A stretch of 59,009 nt of DNA from contig NZ_JACJRQ010000043.1 of NCBI RefSeq assembly GCF_014697355.1, positions 1 through 59,009 on the forward strand, read 5' to 3'. Made by a program: the position numbers and the translations under genes. The stretch comes from Nostoc calcicola FACHB-3891 (GTDB lineage Bacteria; Cyanobacteriota; Cyanobacteriia; Cyanobacteriales; Nostocaceae). The notes beneath the pieces are model-generated. The model did no database searches. It was not told where the DNA came from and saw only the letters and a list, made by a program, of their open reading frames with translations. Below are positions 25,145 to 35,368 of the stretch, piece by piece; position 1 is the stretch's first letter; each line of letters begins with the position of its first letter.

Positions 25145-26982
25145 ATTATTTAACCGACAAACATAAACAGTTATCCGAGTCGCAACAATCGGGCTTGATG
25201 TTGTGGTTTGGTCGCCTGCCAATGGACAAGAAAGCCGTTGCCATTGGGCTGAGTCTGACTGTGGGTATTGGATCAGCTGCGATGGCATGGCAAGGAACTA
25301 GCAGCGACAGAATTTATTTCTGTGTCAAAACCCCAAAGAAAACATTGGTGTGTCAGGACAAAGATAACCGTCCTTTTCGCATGACTCCTTTTTATTGGGA
25401 GCAGTGGAAACAAGAAGGAATGCCGCGCCAAGTAGTACGTAACCCAGCTATGGGGGTAAATGGACTGGTGAAGGCGACTAACCCTTGCAAACCGTTTTGG
25501 GCGTTTGGGGGATTCCTGGGGTTTGCTCTTGCTGGCTGGATGCTGCGCCATTGCCAGAATGAAGAGAAGCAGAGAGCAGTTTTTGAAGACATCGCCCAAA
25601 AGCGGGATGCAGCAAGAGCAGAGATGGCTGCACGTTCCGAGTTACTAGAGAGTTACCGAGATGTTGCGATCGCAGAAGTCCAACTACAAGCCGATTTAGA
25701 TTTGATAGCCAATGATCGCACTGTGGATATCACCAAAGCTGAGATTTACTCCGACGTTGAGATTCAAGTTGCCCAGCTAGATGCGACTGATGCACTTTTC
25801 TCGGCGCAAACGGCGGGGATGACCGAGCAACAGAAGGCGGAGTACATCAAGCAGCTACGGGAGATGAAAACGCCTTATCTGCAAGGGAGTCAGACTTTAC
25901 AGGGAACAATTGACCCCAACGATAAGGTTACTGGGGCAGACAACCAAGCGATTGCCCCAAGTGACAAATATCGCTGGATCAACAACACCATCGGCTACCC
26001 CACTTTGATATTTGGTGGCATGGGTGCAGGTAAGTCCTGGACTACTAGAGAGATTATTTGGGCAAAGCGTCAAGCCGGTTGGAATCAAATCTTTGTGCTA
26101 GATCCACATGGTACACCTGTGGAATGGCGCGGGGTAAATCTGATTACTGGCTATCAAGAGATAGCCCAATTCATGCAATGGTACATGGCTGAAATGCGCC
26201 GCCGTTACAAAGCCTATCGTGAAAGTGGAATGGTTGAGGAGCAATGGACGCAACACTTAAGAGACACAAACCAACATTTCTGTGTAGTCGCTGAGGAGTT
26301 TACAACTTGGACAGATAACATTGTTGAGCCAATGCCAGACGATTGTGAGGATGAAAAATGGAAACCCGACCCTGATTTTATTGGTAAATGGTTCCGTTGT
26401 GCCATGACCGAATCCCGCAAACAATTAATGATTCCTTTGTTCGTAGCTCACGACCGCACAATGGAAATCTTAGCCAAAGCTAAAGGGTTATCAAAACTTC
26501 GGGATGCTGCACTGTTAGAAGTAGAATTAATCGCAACTATTGACCCAATCACCACAGAAGCTAAAGCTAGCGGTCAGGGCAAGATTAAATTACCTGGGCA
26601 TGGGCAATGGATTGATATTGAACTGCCTAAACTCGACCACAAGCGAATTGATTTTAGGCTTGATAAACCTTTGACCAGTAGTCTGCCAACAATCGACAAA
26701 GCCACTTTAGAACGCATTTATGAACTGGAATTCAATCTTGGTAACAAAGCAGGTGACACCCAAGATGAACCTAAGAAACTATCACCAATGGCGCAAAAAC
26801 TATATGAATATCTCACCAGAACTGAGCGAATAGAAGCTGATGTAAGAGAGTTCAAGGGCAATTTTAAAGTGAACGGTGAGAGATTCACTGTTGAGCAAAT
26901 CAAGGGCTGGATGTACGAAATTGTGGGGGCAGGGTTAGCTGACTGGATAGCCGAAGGAGTTATCAAGCTCAATCAAATTTAA
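25141..26982 (+). CDS. Membrane-anchored FtsK/VirD4-type DNA-handling ATPase
   Basis: 613 residues. Two transmembrane helices near the N-terminus (~30-48 and ~119-137) with an extracytoplasmic loop containing Cys residues, a coiled-coil linker, then a RecA-like ATPase: Walker A FGGMGAGKSWTTREI (~292-306), a strand IFVLDPHG, Walker B-like FCVVAEEFTTW (~378-388), and a winged-helix-like C-terminus. Such ATPases pump DNA across membranes (conjugation coupling proteins) or move it within the cell (FtsK). No relaxase or other type IV secretion gene is recognised nearby, so classic conjugation is not shown. The GACAC repeat cluster starts 8 bp after its stop and could be its DNA recognition array. 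Confidence 0.8.
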   Translation: MNYLTDKHKQLSESQQSGLMLWFGRLPMDKKAVAIGLSLTVGIGSAAMAWQGTSSDRIYFCVKTPKKTLVCQDKDNRPFRMTPFYWEQWKQEGMPRQVVRNPAMGVNGLVKATNPCKPFWAFGGFLGFALAGWMLRHCQNEEKQRAVFEDIAQKRDAARAEMAARSELLESYRDVAIAEVQLQADLDLIANDRTVDITKAEIYSDVEIQVAQLDATDALFSAQTAGMTEQQKAEYIKQLREMKTPYLQGSQTLQGTIDPNDKVTGADNQAIAPSDKYRWINNTIGYPTLIFGGMGAGKSWTTREIIWAKRQAGWNQIFVLDPHGTPVEWRGVNLITGYQEIAQFMQWYMAEMRRRYKAYRESGMVEEQWTQHLRDTNQHFCVVAEEFTTWTDNIVEPMPDDCEDEKWKPDPDFIGKWFRCAMTESRKQLMIPLFVAHDRTMEILAKAKGLSKLRDAALLEVELIATIDPITTEAKASGQGKIKLPGHGQWIDIELPKLDHKRIDFRLDKPLTSSLPTIDKATLERIYELEFNLGNKAGDTQDEPKKLSPMAQKLYEYLTRTERIEADVREFKGNFKVNGERFTVEQIKGWMYEIVGAGLADWIAEGVIKLNQI

Positions 26983-26989
26983 CCGCTTT

Positions 26990-27153
26990 GGTGTCCGCGT
27001 GTCTGCTCCTAAAAACCCCCCTTGAGTGCGGACATCGGACACCAGACACCACAGACACTAAAGCTTGAAAGCCTTATACAGCATAGACACCAGCAGACAC
27101 CAGCCTAGACACGACCCAGACACCAAGTGTCTACTACGTGTCCGTTAGACACC
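26990..27153. repeat. Iteron-like cluster: 12 copies of a GACAC-core repeat
   Basis: AGACACC or a one-base variant occurs in forward orientation at 27037, 27044, 27053, 27085, 27095, 27107, 27118 and 27147, and inverted (GGTGTCC/GTGTCT) at 26990, 26999, 27127 and 27138. Some neighbours are 7-12 bp apart, close to a helical turn. It lies between the ATPase gene and the response-regulator gene. Candidates: plasmid origin iterons, centromere of the actin system, or a loading site for the ATPase. Confidence 0.85.
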
Positions 27154-27206
27154 AATAATAAATCAGTCAATAAATAGCCATTTATTATTATAAGATTATC
27201 AACATC

Positions 27207-27878
27207 ATGCTGAAAATAGTAATTGTTGAACCAGAAATATTCACTCTCTTAGGCATCAAAGGTGCTATTTCACAATCTCCTGATATAGAAGTAACTGGTG
27301 ATGCCACCAGTGGAAAGCTAGGGTTTCAGTTAATTGAACAGACCAATCCTGATGTTGTGTTAGTTGATTTACTATTGCCCGATATGAGTGGTCTAGAACT
27401 GACTCGCTCAATCAAAAGAAAGACTAATAGTAAAGTTGTGATTTTTACTAATCAGACTCATTCAGACTTTATTAACTCGGCTTTCCGTCATGGTGCTGAT
27501 TCTTATATGCTCAAAAGTGCTGATGTTGAATTGATTGAACTAGCCATCAAGAGAGCTTACTTTGATGAATGTCTACTTGACCCTAAGCTGGCTAAAAAAC
27601 TGTTAGAAAGGCTTTATCAAAATAGATATATTGACCCCAACTTCGTTGACAAAAACTTGCTAGACTCTCCCAGTGAGCGACAAATACAAGTCCTGCGTTT
27701 ACTGGCTCAGGGTTTAGTTTTTGAACAGATTGCAAAAGAAATGTTTCTCTCAGTTAGTACAGTCAAATGCTATGCCAGTGATTTATATAGTAAATGGGGC
27801 GTAAAAAATCGTTATGAGGCGATAAAAAGAGGGGCGATGCTTGGTTATATCGACTATAACTTGATTGTGAATGAATGA
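27207..27878 (+). CDS. NarL/LuxR-type response regulator
   Basis: 223 residues. Receiver domain ~1-120 with phospho-acceptor Asp in VLVDLLLPDMSG (~51), preceding acidic pair position replaced by EPE (8-10), Thr in IFTNQT and Lys in MLKSAD. C-terminal LuxR-type helix-turn-helix (~150-210): SPSERQIQVLRLLAQG, IAKEMFLSVSTVK. Such regulators are phosphorylated by a histidine kinase and activate transcription as dimers. No kinase is in the window, so it would use a host kinase or act without phosphorylation. The GACAC repeats directly upstream may include its binding sites. Confidence 0.87.
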   Translation: MLKIVIVEPEIFTLLGIKGAISQSPDIEVTGDATSGKLGFQLIEQTNPDVVLVDLLLPDMSGLELTRSIKRKTNSKVVIFTNQTHSDFINSAFRHGADSYMLKSADVELIELAIKRAYFDECLLDPKLAKKLLERLYQNRYIDPNFVDKNLLDSPSERQIQVLRLLAQGLVFEQIAKEMFLSVSTVKCYASDLYSKWGVKNRYEAIKRGAMLGYIDYNLIVNE

Positions 27879-28030
27879 TGTATTGGTGGGGAGAGCGAAA
27901 GGATTGAGTTGGGGAGTGAAGCATAAAAACTGGCTGTAACAAAAGAGAATCGCTTTAAAGCGTTGTAATTACGCAATTCTTCGTGGTATATCTGTATCCA
28001 AAAAACAAAAAGAGGATGCTGTACCCAACA

Positions 28031-28129
28031 ATGCCACAGGACTTCTCCGGTCAAAATCTTCGTGGGCGCTCCTTCAAACGCTTTAAGCCAGGTACAATGC
28101 TCTCTGGTATCACCGTAGCCATTAGGTAA
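28031..28129 (+). pseudogene. Pentapeptide-repeat protein, N-terminal fragment
   Basis: A 32-codon frame starting MPQDFSGQNLRGRSFK, the characteristic opening of cyanobacterial pentapeptide-repeat proteins (A(D/N)Lxx repeats), stops after 32 codons without any further repeats. Most likely a relic left by rearrangement. The surrounding DNA (27879-28263) has no other gene. Confidence 0.6.
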
Positions 28130-28263
28130 AAAATAAAGGTTTTATCTTGTTAGGTAGTATTAGGCAATTATAATGCTTATACCGCACTTGCGGATAAACT
28201 GTAAGTTAGGCATATATAAATTTATTTTTATATTATTTATTCTCTACCGCTTGCGACTGAACG

Positions 28264-31200
28264 ATGGAAAATGAGCTAGTCAGATACTCAAGAGCAGGTG
28301 ATGTATTTCATTACCGATGGGCAGCACGTCGATGTCTTAAGATGATCCATCCAAAATCTTCTGTTAAACGTATATCCATTGAAGGATCAGGCTTAGAAGA
28401 AAATGAAGTTGCAGGAGAATATGTCATTGATGTTGCTGAATATACTGAAGACGATGAAGACAATAATGTTAAAGTAACCTACTTCCAGCTAAAACATACA
28501 ACTACAAGAGTAAATAAGTCTTTTATATTAAGTGATTTTAAAAACACAATTGAGGGGTTTGCAAAACGGTTTTCTGACCTCATATATGCAGATAATAGTA
28601 CATATCAATTTGGAACTGTAAAATTTGCAATTATCACGAATCGTCCAATTGACGACGTACTTAAGGAAGGAATTTGTTTAATCAAAAAAGGTGAATGGGA
28701 TAAAGTAGAAACCAGGTTTAAGAAAACCCTTGAAAGATATACACAATTAAAAGATATAAAGTTGCAAGAGTTTTGCGCCTCCCTTGATCTAATTGATGGA
28801 GAAGGGGACTATGTTGCACAACGACATGAATTACATGCTGAAATTTCAGCACTTTTAGCTGGATCTGTTGATGATGCTCAAATTGATAGAGTGATTGCTC
28901 TTGTACAAGATAAAGCTTTGCCTCAAAATAACGGTGAGATAGTTCGTGAAGATATTCTAAAACGTTTTGGTGTTAATTCTGAAAGAGAATTATTTCCTGC
29001 ACCATTGGAGTTTGAGAAATCCAAGAACTTTATCAAGCGAGAGCAACATGAAGTTCTATTTAATAGCGTTCTTGAAGCTTCTACACCCATAATTATTCAT
29101 GCAGGTGGTGGTGTAGGTAAATCAGTCTTCTCTCGTCAATTAGTAGAGTCTTTCCCCAGTGGTTCTTTGGGAATTATTTATGATTGCTTTGGCTCTGGAA
29201 AATACCGCAACCGAAGTGAATCTCGACACCGACATCGTGATGCTCTTGTGCAGATTGCTAATGAAATTGCATTGCATGGTTTATGCGAACTTCTGATACC
29301 ACGATCTACTGATTTAGATGATGCAATTCTAAGAGCATTTCTATCACGATTAAATATAGCTGCTACATCACTGAAAAAAGCTAACCAAGATGCTATTTTA
29401 GCTATTTTAATTGACGCGGCTGATAATGCAGAAATGGCTGCAAAGGAGTTTAGTGAATCCTGTTTTGCTAATCAGTTATTGCGTGAGCAAGTTCCTGACG
29501 GATGTCGTATTATTGCTCTATGTAGAACTGAGCGTATCTCTTTACTTCAACCTCTAAGTAGAGTTCAACAAATTGAATTGAAACCATTCAGTCAAGCTGA
29601 GACAGCAGTTCATCTTCGAGAACATTTTCCAAGTGCAACCGATTTTGACAGTTTGGAGTTTTATCGCTTGACTGGTGGTAATCCGCGAGTACAAGCAAAT
29701 GCGTTGAGTTTAAACCATAATACTGTTTCAGATATTTTGGCTAGTCTTGGGCCTTCAGGTACTACGGTTGGAGAACAGATTGCAGCACAGCTTGAATCTG
29801 CTATTTCTACAGTTAAAGATAAACTGTCTATTGATTTTCAAATACATATTGATGCGATATGTCTTGGTCTTGCAAATTTAACTCCATTTATCCCAATTAA
29901 TGTACTTGCTGCCGCCGCCCAGGTTGAAGCGTCAACGGTCATAAGTTTTGTTGCTGATTTAGGGCGACCTCTGTGGATATCAGACAACTCAGTTCAGTTT
30001 CGGGATGAGCCAACAGAAACTTGGTTTCGAGAAAAATTCTCTGCCTCAAAACAGCAGATTGAATCATATATTACCCACCTCAAACCTCTAGCATTTCGGT
30101 TTCCTTATGTTGCCCAAGCACTACCTTCTCTGTTACTTCAGTCTGAAAACTATAATGAGCTTATCAGTTTAGCACTTTCTGATGATTATCTGCCTGAAAA
30201 CAGTCCAATTGACGAACGTAATATTCGGGTATACCGTTTGCAATTTGCCTTCAAAGCAGCTTTGAAGCAAAAACAATATGCTGATGCAGCAAAACTGGCT
30301 TTACGTGCAGGAGAAGAAGTTGCAGGTGATAAGCGACAGCTTGAACTTTTGACTCAAAACGTGGATCTTATTGCACCGTTACAATCTCCACAGAGAGTTC
30401 AAGAATTGGCGTTCCGGCGGATGTTGCGGGGCGGTTGGGATGGTTCAGAAAACGTTTATTCTGCTGCACTTTTATCTTCTGTTGAGGAATTTAAAGGCGA
30501 AGCCAGAGGCTTTTTAAGAGCAGCTAGGAATTGGTTACATCTGTATTTTGAGGAGCGTAAAAATAATAAGGATAATATACATCTAGAAGAACGCCTCAAA
30601 AACGATGACATTGTGGAAATGGCATTTGCACATTTTTATCTTTATGGAATAAGAGAAGTAGTTGATTTTATTTTTAGTTGGCGACCGTCAGAAGCTGTAT
30701 TTATGCTGACAAAGTTGTTTATTAAACGTCTTGTTGATGCAGGAAATTTTACGGCAGTAGATGAGATTTCACTGCTTGGATGTCGCAACCAATATCTGAT
30801 GGTAGCTATTGCTGACGAACTAATGGCAGTGGGTAAATTCCCTTGTATAGACGCAATGCGGCAGTGCTTGGACTTGTTAATTCATGAGCGAATTCGTATT
30901 CCTAAAACTACTATAAAGTGGAGAGACCAGGAGCAGAATTTATTTTTAGCTATCATTTCATTCACAGAAGCAAGTTCTGCTTTAGGGCTTTGCAAAACTA
31001 AAATTATGCGAGTTCTGAATTACTACTTTTCTCAAACAGCGTCTCTTTCAATCAGTAGTGACTATAGTAATGTTGAACGTTATATCTTTCTTCGAGTAAC
31101 TGCTTTGAGAATAACAATTTCAGGCTTAAAACCACCTGAAATTGAAACCCTGATGCCCGAAAGATTGCTTGAAGATAAAAAGAAACATCAAAATAGACAA

Positions 31201-34200
31201 GAGATAGAAGAGTTTGAACAAGTTGTTGGAGGATTACTACCGTGGTATTTGATTCGATCTCGTATTTTATTGGATAGAATTGAGGATAGTAGCAAAGATG
31301 TAGTGGTTTTTGCTTTTTCTCTCCTTATACAAAGTGGGTTTAACTCACTAGCATCAATACTTATACAGAACTACCGAATTGAGGATATTGATACAGCTTT
31401 TCAAAAAGCCAATCAGCGTTCAAAGAAAGCACGATCACAAAGATATAGGCAACGCGACCCCTTACCGTTTGAAATTGCTAGTGTATGTTTTGAAAGTCTA
31501 GCCTTAAAAAAGCCTTGCGATCATGTTGAAGAAATAAATATCCTTGAAAAGTTCTTCAATAGTGAATACAAACTTTCGCTTCAGGATCATTTAAGTGCAG
31601 TTCGAGCAGCTTACCGTTTAGAACACCTTTCAGAACTTGGAAATCAGCTTGAGCAGTCTTGCTATGAGATGGTAATGTCTATATCAAACGAGGGGCCTGA
31701 GACAAAAGCCAAAAATTATATAGCACTAGCTCGTGCTGTTCTTTCTGTAAGTCTTGCTGACGCTGCGGCTTACTTTGATTTTGCAATTAAAGCAGTCTCA
31801 AAATTCGGTGATGAATTGGTCGAGAGATGGGAAGCAGTTGTGGCTATTGCCAAGCGTTCTGCGGAAGGTGGGCATTCTCCTCCAGAAATGGCCTATCGCT
31901 TCATACGTTGTGCTGAATTAGTAGGTGATACTGTAGACAGAGAAAAACATTGGAGCCGAAATGAAGCGATTCAAGTTTGTGCAAAATTATGCCCTTCATC
32001 AGCCTTTGCTGCTCTAAGTCGTTGGCGTGATCGAGATGTTGTCAGATGGTTTGAGAATCAACTTTCTGCTTTGGCTTATGAAACTGTGCGTTCCAAAATA
32101 ATTGCACCATCAGTTGGTTGGTCATTGTCTGCATTTTCTTGGGAGTACCGATTTGATGAGTTTGCGGCACTTTGCATAGAGACTGAATTCGACAAAACTT
32201 GCCGCCAATATATTTTAGATACTGCCGTCCGAGATATCAGATTGAATGATGCTTCCGAGAGTAGCTGGCAAATTCTTAAAGGAGCTGCTGAACGATTTTC
32301 ATTAGAAAATAAAGAAATTCATAAAGTCCTAGCTTTTTATGCCAAACAATCACGGGTAAACAAGACAGAAGAGTCTAGTCAAGTACCTCGAATAATTCAA
32401 TCAGAGGAAATGCAAAATATTGATTGGGAGGAGATTCTGGCTGGACTGGATCTAACCAAAACTACAGGATTAAACACCGCATTACATAGATTTGATACTA
32501 TACCTTATCCACGTTCTCTTGAAATTTTTTGGAAGGAAGTTTTCAAACGAGTTCCTATAAGCAAGGCAAGCGATTTTCTGCAAGCACTTGCAGATGCTGA
32601 GAAAGCTGATTTCTATGATATTAGAAACGCTTTATCAAATTTTCCAGCTAGTTATCGTCAAAGAATAAGTGTCAAACAATCATGGTCTAAAATCCTTGCA
32701 TTAATTGCTGGACGTTTCGCCTCCACTCTAACAAATTATTATATACGTGATAACTTTATTAAAGAGCTTCAAGCAGATAATAACGTATTTACATCGATTC
32801 ATGAAGGCATTATTAAAGGCCTATCAAATTCTTGTGATTTAGTAGATGCAAGCACACTTTTTGGTTTTTCCGAAATCGTATCTTCATTTATTTCACCGCA
32901 AGAGGCAGGTAACTTACTTGAGTTTGCAATTTCTCGCTTTGAAATACATATTGACCAAGACTATGGTGATGGTACTTGGAATGACTGGTTGATGCCTCCA
33001 GATAATATTTCAGATGCATTCACGGGCTTTGTCTGGGCAGCACTAGGTTCACCTCGTTCTGTGGTGCGATGGCAAGCCGCACATTGTGTACGCAGGCTTG
33101 CAGAGGCGGATTGTCAATGCGAGATTGATGCCTTAATCGAATGGATGAATAGAGATTGTGTCAACGCTTTTGGAAGCCATTTATTTCCTTTTTACAATCT
33201 CCACGCACGATTATATTTATTGATAGCTTTAGCACGTGTAGCGATAGACAGTCCCGAAAAATTAAGACGACATCACTCTATCTTTGCACATCATGCGGTT
33301 GATAGTTTACCCCATGCACTCATCCAAAAGTTTGCGGCTGAGATTGCCCTATCCATTGAAGCAGCTTTTCCAGGAACTTATGACGATAGCGTGACTGAGA
33401 AGCTTCGTGAAGTAGGTGTTAGCCAAATGCCCGTGGAAGAAATTGATGGATATAGAAACAATTTTGAAGAAACTCCTTGGCATATTAGAGGTGAGGTTGA
33501 CCGCAATTTGAAACTTCACTTTGGTTGGGACTTTGATCGCTACTGGTTTGAGCCTCTTGGAAGAGTGTTCGGTATTTCAGGAAATCAAGTTGAGGGACTG
33601 GCACGTGAAGTTGTCCTTAGAGAGTGGGGTATTGTAGTAAGCGATGATTTCATTCGTGATCCTCGCTCTAGGCTATGGAATTCCTATTCAAGTGAACGAG
33701 AAACATGGCATAGTCACGGAAGTTATCCTCCTACTGATGACTATAGTTTCTATATTTCTTACCATGCGATGCTTACTGTTGCTGCAAAGTTATTGTTAGA
33801 GATACCCGTCATTCATGAATATAATTGGTGTGATGATGAATGGAATGATTGGCTTCAAAGGCATACATTGACTCGCTCTGATGGTCGATGGTTAGCAGAT
33901 CGAAGAGATCCAGCCCCTTTAGAGCGACGCTCTTGGTTGCTAGAAAAGCTAACAGAAAATTGGCGGCAGGAGTTAAAACCAGATGATTTTCTCGATTGTT
34001 TATTAACCCAACGGAACGGAAAAACTTGGTTAAATGTTTGTGGGTCTTGGAGCGATAATGACAACCAACGCCAGGAAAATGTTTATATTGCAAGTGCGCT
34101 TGTTTCACAAGACACCTCACAATCTCTACTAAATGCCCTAAGCAGTTGCCTCAATCCTCACGATTTTAAGCTGCCTGCTTATCAAGAAGAGGGCATGGAA

Positions 34201-34680
34201 TTTAACGAATCTCCCTTTGAATTGCAGGGGTGGATTTATAGAAGCTCAGAAAATGAGGGAATTGATGTTGCCGATCCCCATGCAGGTAAGATTAACTATC
34301 CACCTTATAAAATTGCTGATTCAATCGTTGAGCGACTCGGACTTTCTGTAGACTTAGAGCAACGAAATTGGTATATGCCAAATACAGCCGAAGAATCACT
34401 TGTCTGTGAGCTTTGGAATTTATCTGAGAAAGAAAATAGAGAAGACTCACCAAGACATGGAAAACGAATGATTGCATCATTAGAATTTTTAAAGTTACTC
34501 TGTTCTACTCTTGAGCGTCAACTTATTATTGAAGTGCAGATTGAGCGCCGTTTTTGTAGATCGTCATATTACAGTAGGAGCGATGATGATGGAGGATACT
34601 CACCCCCAAATAGCAAACTTTATATCCTCTCAGCAGATGGTAAGCTCAGAGATACAAGAACGTGCTATCAGCTTAGGTAA
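28264..34680 (+). CDS. Giant Avs-like STAND NTPase with N-terminal nuclease-like domain
   Basis: 2138 residues. Residues ~1-200 look like a Cap4/DUF4297-type restriction-fold nuclease, with the conserved core YFQLKHT (73-79) where such enzymes have (Q/E)xK. Then a STAND ATPase: Walker A HAGGGVGKSVFSRQL (279-293), Walker B ILIDAADN (~372), sensor-type CRTER (~411). The remaining ~1500 residues are helical repeat-like and would be the recognition part. In known Avs proteins this layout senses a phage protein, tetramerises and activates the nuclease to degrade DNA. Here the C-terminal part is unusually long. It overlaps the 3' accessory gene by ~90 bases. Upstream ribosome site is weak. Confidence 0.82.
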   Translation: MENELVRYSRAGDVFHYRWAARRCLKMIHPKSSVKRISIEGSGLEENEVAGEYVIDVAEYTEDDEDNNVKVTYFQLKHTTTRVNKSFILSDFKNTIEGFAKRFSDLIYADNSTYQFGTVKFAIITNRPIDDVLKEGICLIKKGEWDKVETRFKKTLERYTQLKDIKLQEFCASLDLIDGEGDYVAQRHELHAEISALLAGSVDDAQIDRVIALVQDKALPQNNGEIVREDILKRFGVNSERELFPAPLEFEKSKNFIKREQHEVLFNSVLEASTPIIIHAGGGVGKSVFSRQLVESFPSGSLGIIYDCFGSGKYRNRSESRHRHRDALVQIANEIALHGLCELLIPRSTDLDDAILRAFLSRLNIAATSLKKANQDAILAILIDAADNAEMAAKEFSESCFANQLLREQVPDGCRIIALCRTERISLLQPLSRVQQIELKPFSQAETAVHLREHFPSATDFDSLEFYRLTGGNPRVQANALSLNHNTVSDILASLGPSGTTVGEQIAAQLESAISTVKDKLSIDFQIHIDAICLGLANLTPFIPINVLAAAAQVEASTVISFVADLGRPLWISDNSVQFRDEPTETWFREKFSASKQQIESYITHLKPLAFRFPYVAQALPSLLLQSENYNELISLALSDDYLPENSPIDERNIRVYRLQFAFKAALKQKQYADAAKLALRAGEEVAGDKRQLELLTQNVDLIAPLQSPQRVQELAFRRMLRGGWDGSENVYSAALLSSVEEFKGEARGFLRAARNWLHLYFEERKNNKDNIHLEERLKNDDIVEMAFAHFYLYGIREVVDFIFSWRPSEAVFMLTKLFIKRLVDAGNFTAVDEISLLGCRNQYLMVAIADELMAVGKFPCIDAMRQCLDLLIHERIRIPKTTIKWRDQEQNLFLAIISFTEASSALGLCKTKIMRVLNYYFSQTASLSISSDYSNVERYIFLRVTALRITISGLKPPEIETLMPERLLEDKKKHQNRQEIEEFEQVVGGLLPWYLIRSRILLDRIEDSSKDVVVFAFSLLIQSGFNSLASILIQNYRIEDIDTAFQKANQRSKKARSQRYRQRDPLPFEIASVCFESLALKKPCDHVEEINILEKFFNSEYKLSLQDHLSAVRAAYRLEHLSELGNQLEQSCYEMVMSISNEGPETKAKNYIALARAVLSVSLADAAAYFDFAIKAVSKFGDELVERWEAVVAIAKRSAEGGHSPPEMAYRFIRCAELVGDTVDREKHWSRNEAIQVCAKLCPSSAFAALSRWRDRDVVRWFENQLSALAYETVRSKIIAPSVGWSLSAFSWEYRFDEFAALCIETEFDKTCRQYILDTAVRDIRLNDASESSWQILKGAAERFSLENKEIHKVLAFYAKQSRVNKTEESSQVPRIIQSEEMQNIDWEEILAGLDLTKTTGLNTALHRFDTIPYPRSLEIFWKEVFKRVPISKASDFLQALADAEKADFYDIRNALSNFPASYRQRISVKQSWSKILALIAGRFASTLTNYYIRDNFIKELQADNNVFTSIHEGIIKGLSNSCDLVDASTLFGFSEIVSSFISPQEAGNLLEFAISRFEIHIDQDYGDGTWNDWLMPPDNISDAFTGFVWAALGSPRSVVRWQAAHCVRRLAEADCQCEIDALIEWMNRDCVNAFGSHLFPFYNLHARLYLLIALARVAIDSPEKLRRHHSIFAHHAVDSLPHALIQKFAAEIALSIEAAFPGTYDDSVTEKLREVGVSQMPVEEIDGYRNNFEETPWHIRGEVDRNLKLHFGWDFDRYWFEPLGRVFGISGNQVEGLAREVVLREWGIVVSDDFIRDPRSRLWNSYSSERETWHSHGSYPPTDDYSFYISYHAMLTVAAKLLLEIPVIHEYNWCDDEWNDWLQRHTLTRSDGRWLADRRDPAPLERRSWLLEKLTENWRQELKPDDFLDCLLTQRNGKTWLNVCGSWSDNDNQRQENVYIASALVSQDTSQSLLNALSSCLNPHDFKLPAYQEEGMEFNESPFELQGWIYRSSENEGIDVADPHAGKINYPPYKIADSIVERLGLSVDLEQRNWYMPNTAEESLVCELWNLSEKENREDSPRHGKRMIASLEFLKLLCSTLERQLIIEVQIERRFCRSSYYSRSDDDGGYSPPNSKLYILSADGKLRDTRTCYQLR

Positions 34681-35368
34681 GGCTCTTGTCCAAGAGCTTG
34701 GTCTTGAACCAGGCGTGGATACACTTTCACGGTGGATGGCACATTACATTTCTGAACAAATTGCGCTTGCAGAGAATGCGCCCGACAATGAAAAAACTGA
34801 AGCCAAACAGCGATGCTTTGATACGATTTTGAAACTTTGGGAGCATCGATTATCATTACCAAATGGTCGATATCCTTTCAATAGCTTTGAACCTATTTTT
34901 GAGACTTTAAGTAGACTTAATCCAGATAATTCCAGACCTTATTACTTTGACAACTCTCATTTTCAGAAAACAGAAAATAATGATACGCCTGAAAACCAAA
35001 CCAATGAGGTTCAATTATGGATAAACATGGCACTCTCAATAGATGCTGCCGCTCGTGTCTTGATTGATTTTGCAATCAAACAAGCTGCCTGTAATGCAGA
35101 AGATGAAAAAACGGGTGCTTGGATTGAAAAATCTACAGGGATTTCTGATGATAAATATGATGATATCTCCATAATTACTCGTCTCCTTGGAGAGCCTCAA
35201 AAAGATGAGCTTGAAGAAGAAGCTCGTGAACGAACAAGTCACGAATTAAGTTCAAGAATTCAAAAACTAAATATGCTTATAGAGTTTATAGAGTTTAGTC
35301 GCTCACTGCGTGATGAACTAACTGAAAATCTTGAGAATACCTCAGACAAAGACTCCAGTATGGAGTAA
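34589..35368 (+). CDS. Accessory protein of the giant STAND gene
   Basis: 259 residues, starting in a run of three ATGs (34583, 34586, 34589) just after AGGAG (34576-34580); the third ATG has the best spacing (8 bases). The gene begins inside the last ~90 bases of the STAND gene in another frame, so translation is coupled. The product is helical and acidic, with no recognised domain (e.g. RWMAHYISEQIALAE, RIQKLNMLIEFIEFSRSLRDEL). Two-gene layout recalls some AVAST types in which the STAND protein has a small partner. Role unknown; could modulate or restrain the nuclease. Confidence 0.75.
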   Translation: MEDTHPQIANFISSQQMVSSEIQERAISLGKALVQELGLEPGVDTLSRWMAHYISEQIALAENAPDNEKTEAKQRCFDTILKLWEHRLSLPNGRYPFNSFEPIFETLSRLNPDNSRPYYFDNSHFQKTENNDTPENQTNEVQLWINMALSIDAAARVLIDFAIKQAACNAEDEKTGAWIEKSTGISDDKYDDISIITRLLGEPQKDELEEEARERTSHELSSRIQKLNMLIEFIEFSRSLRDELTENLENTSDKDSSME

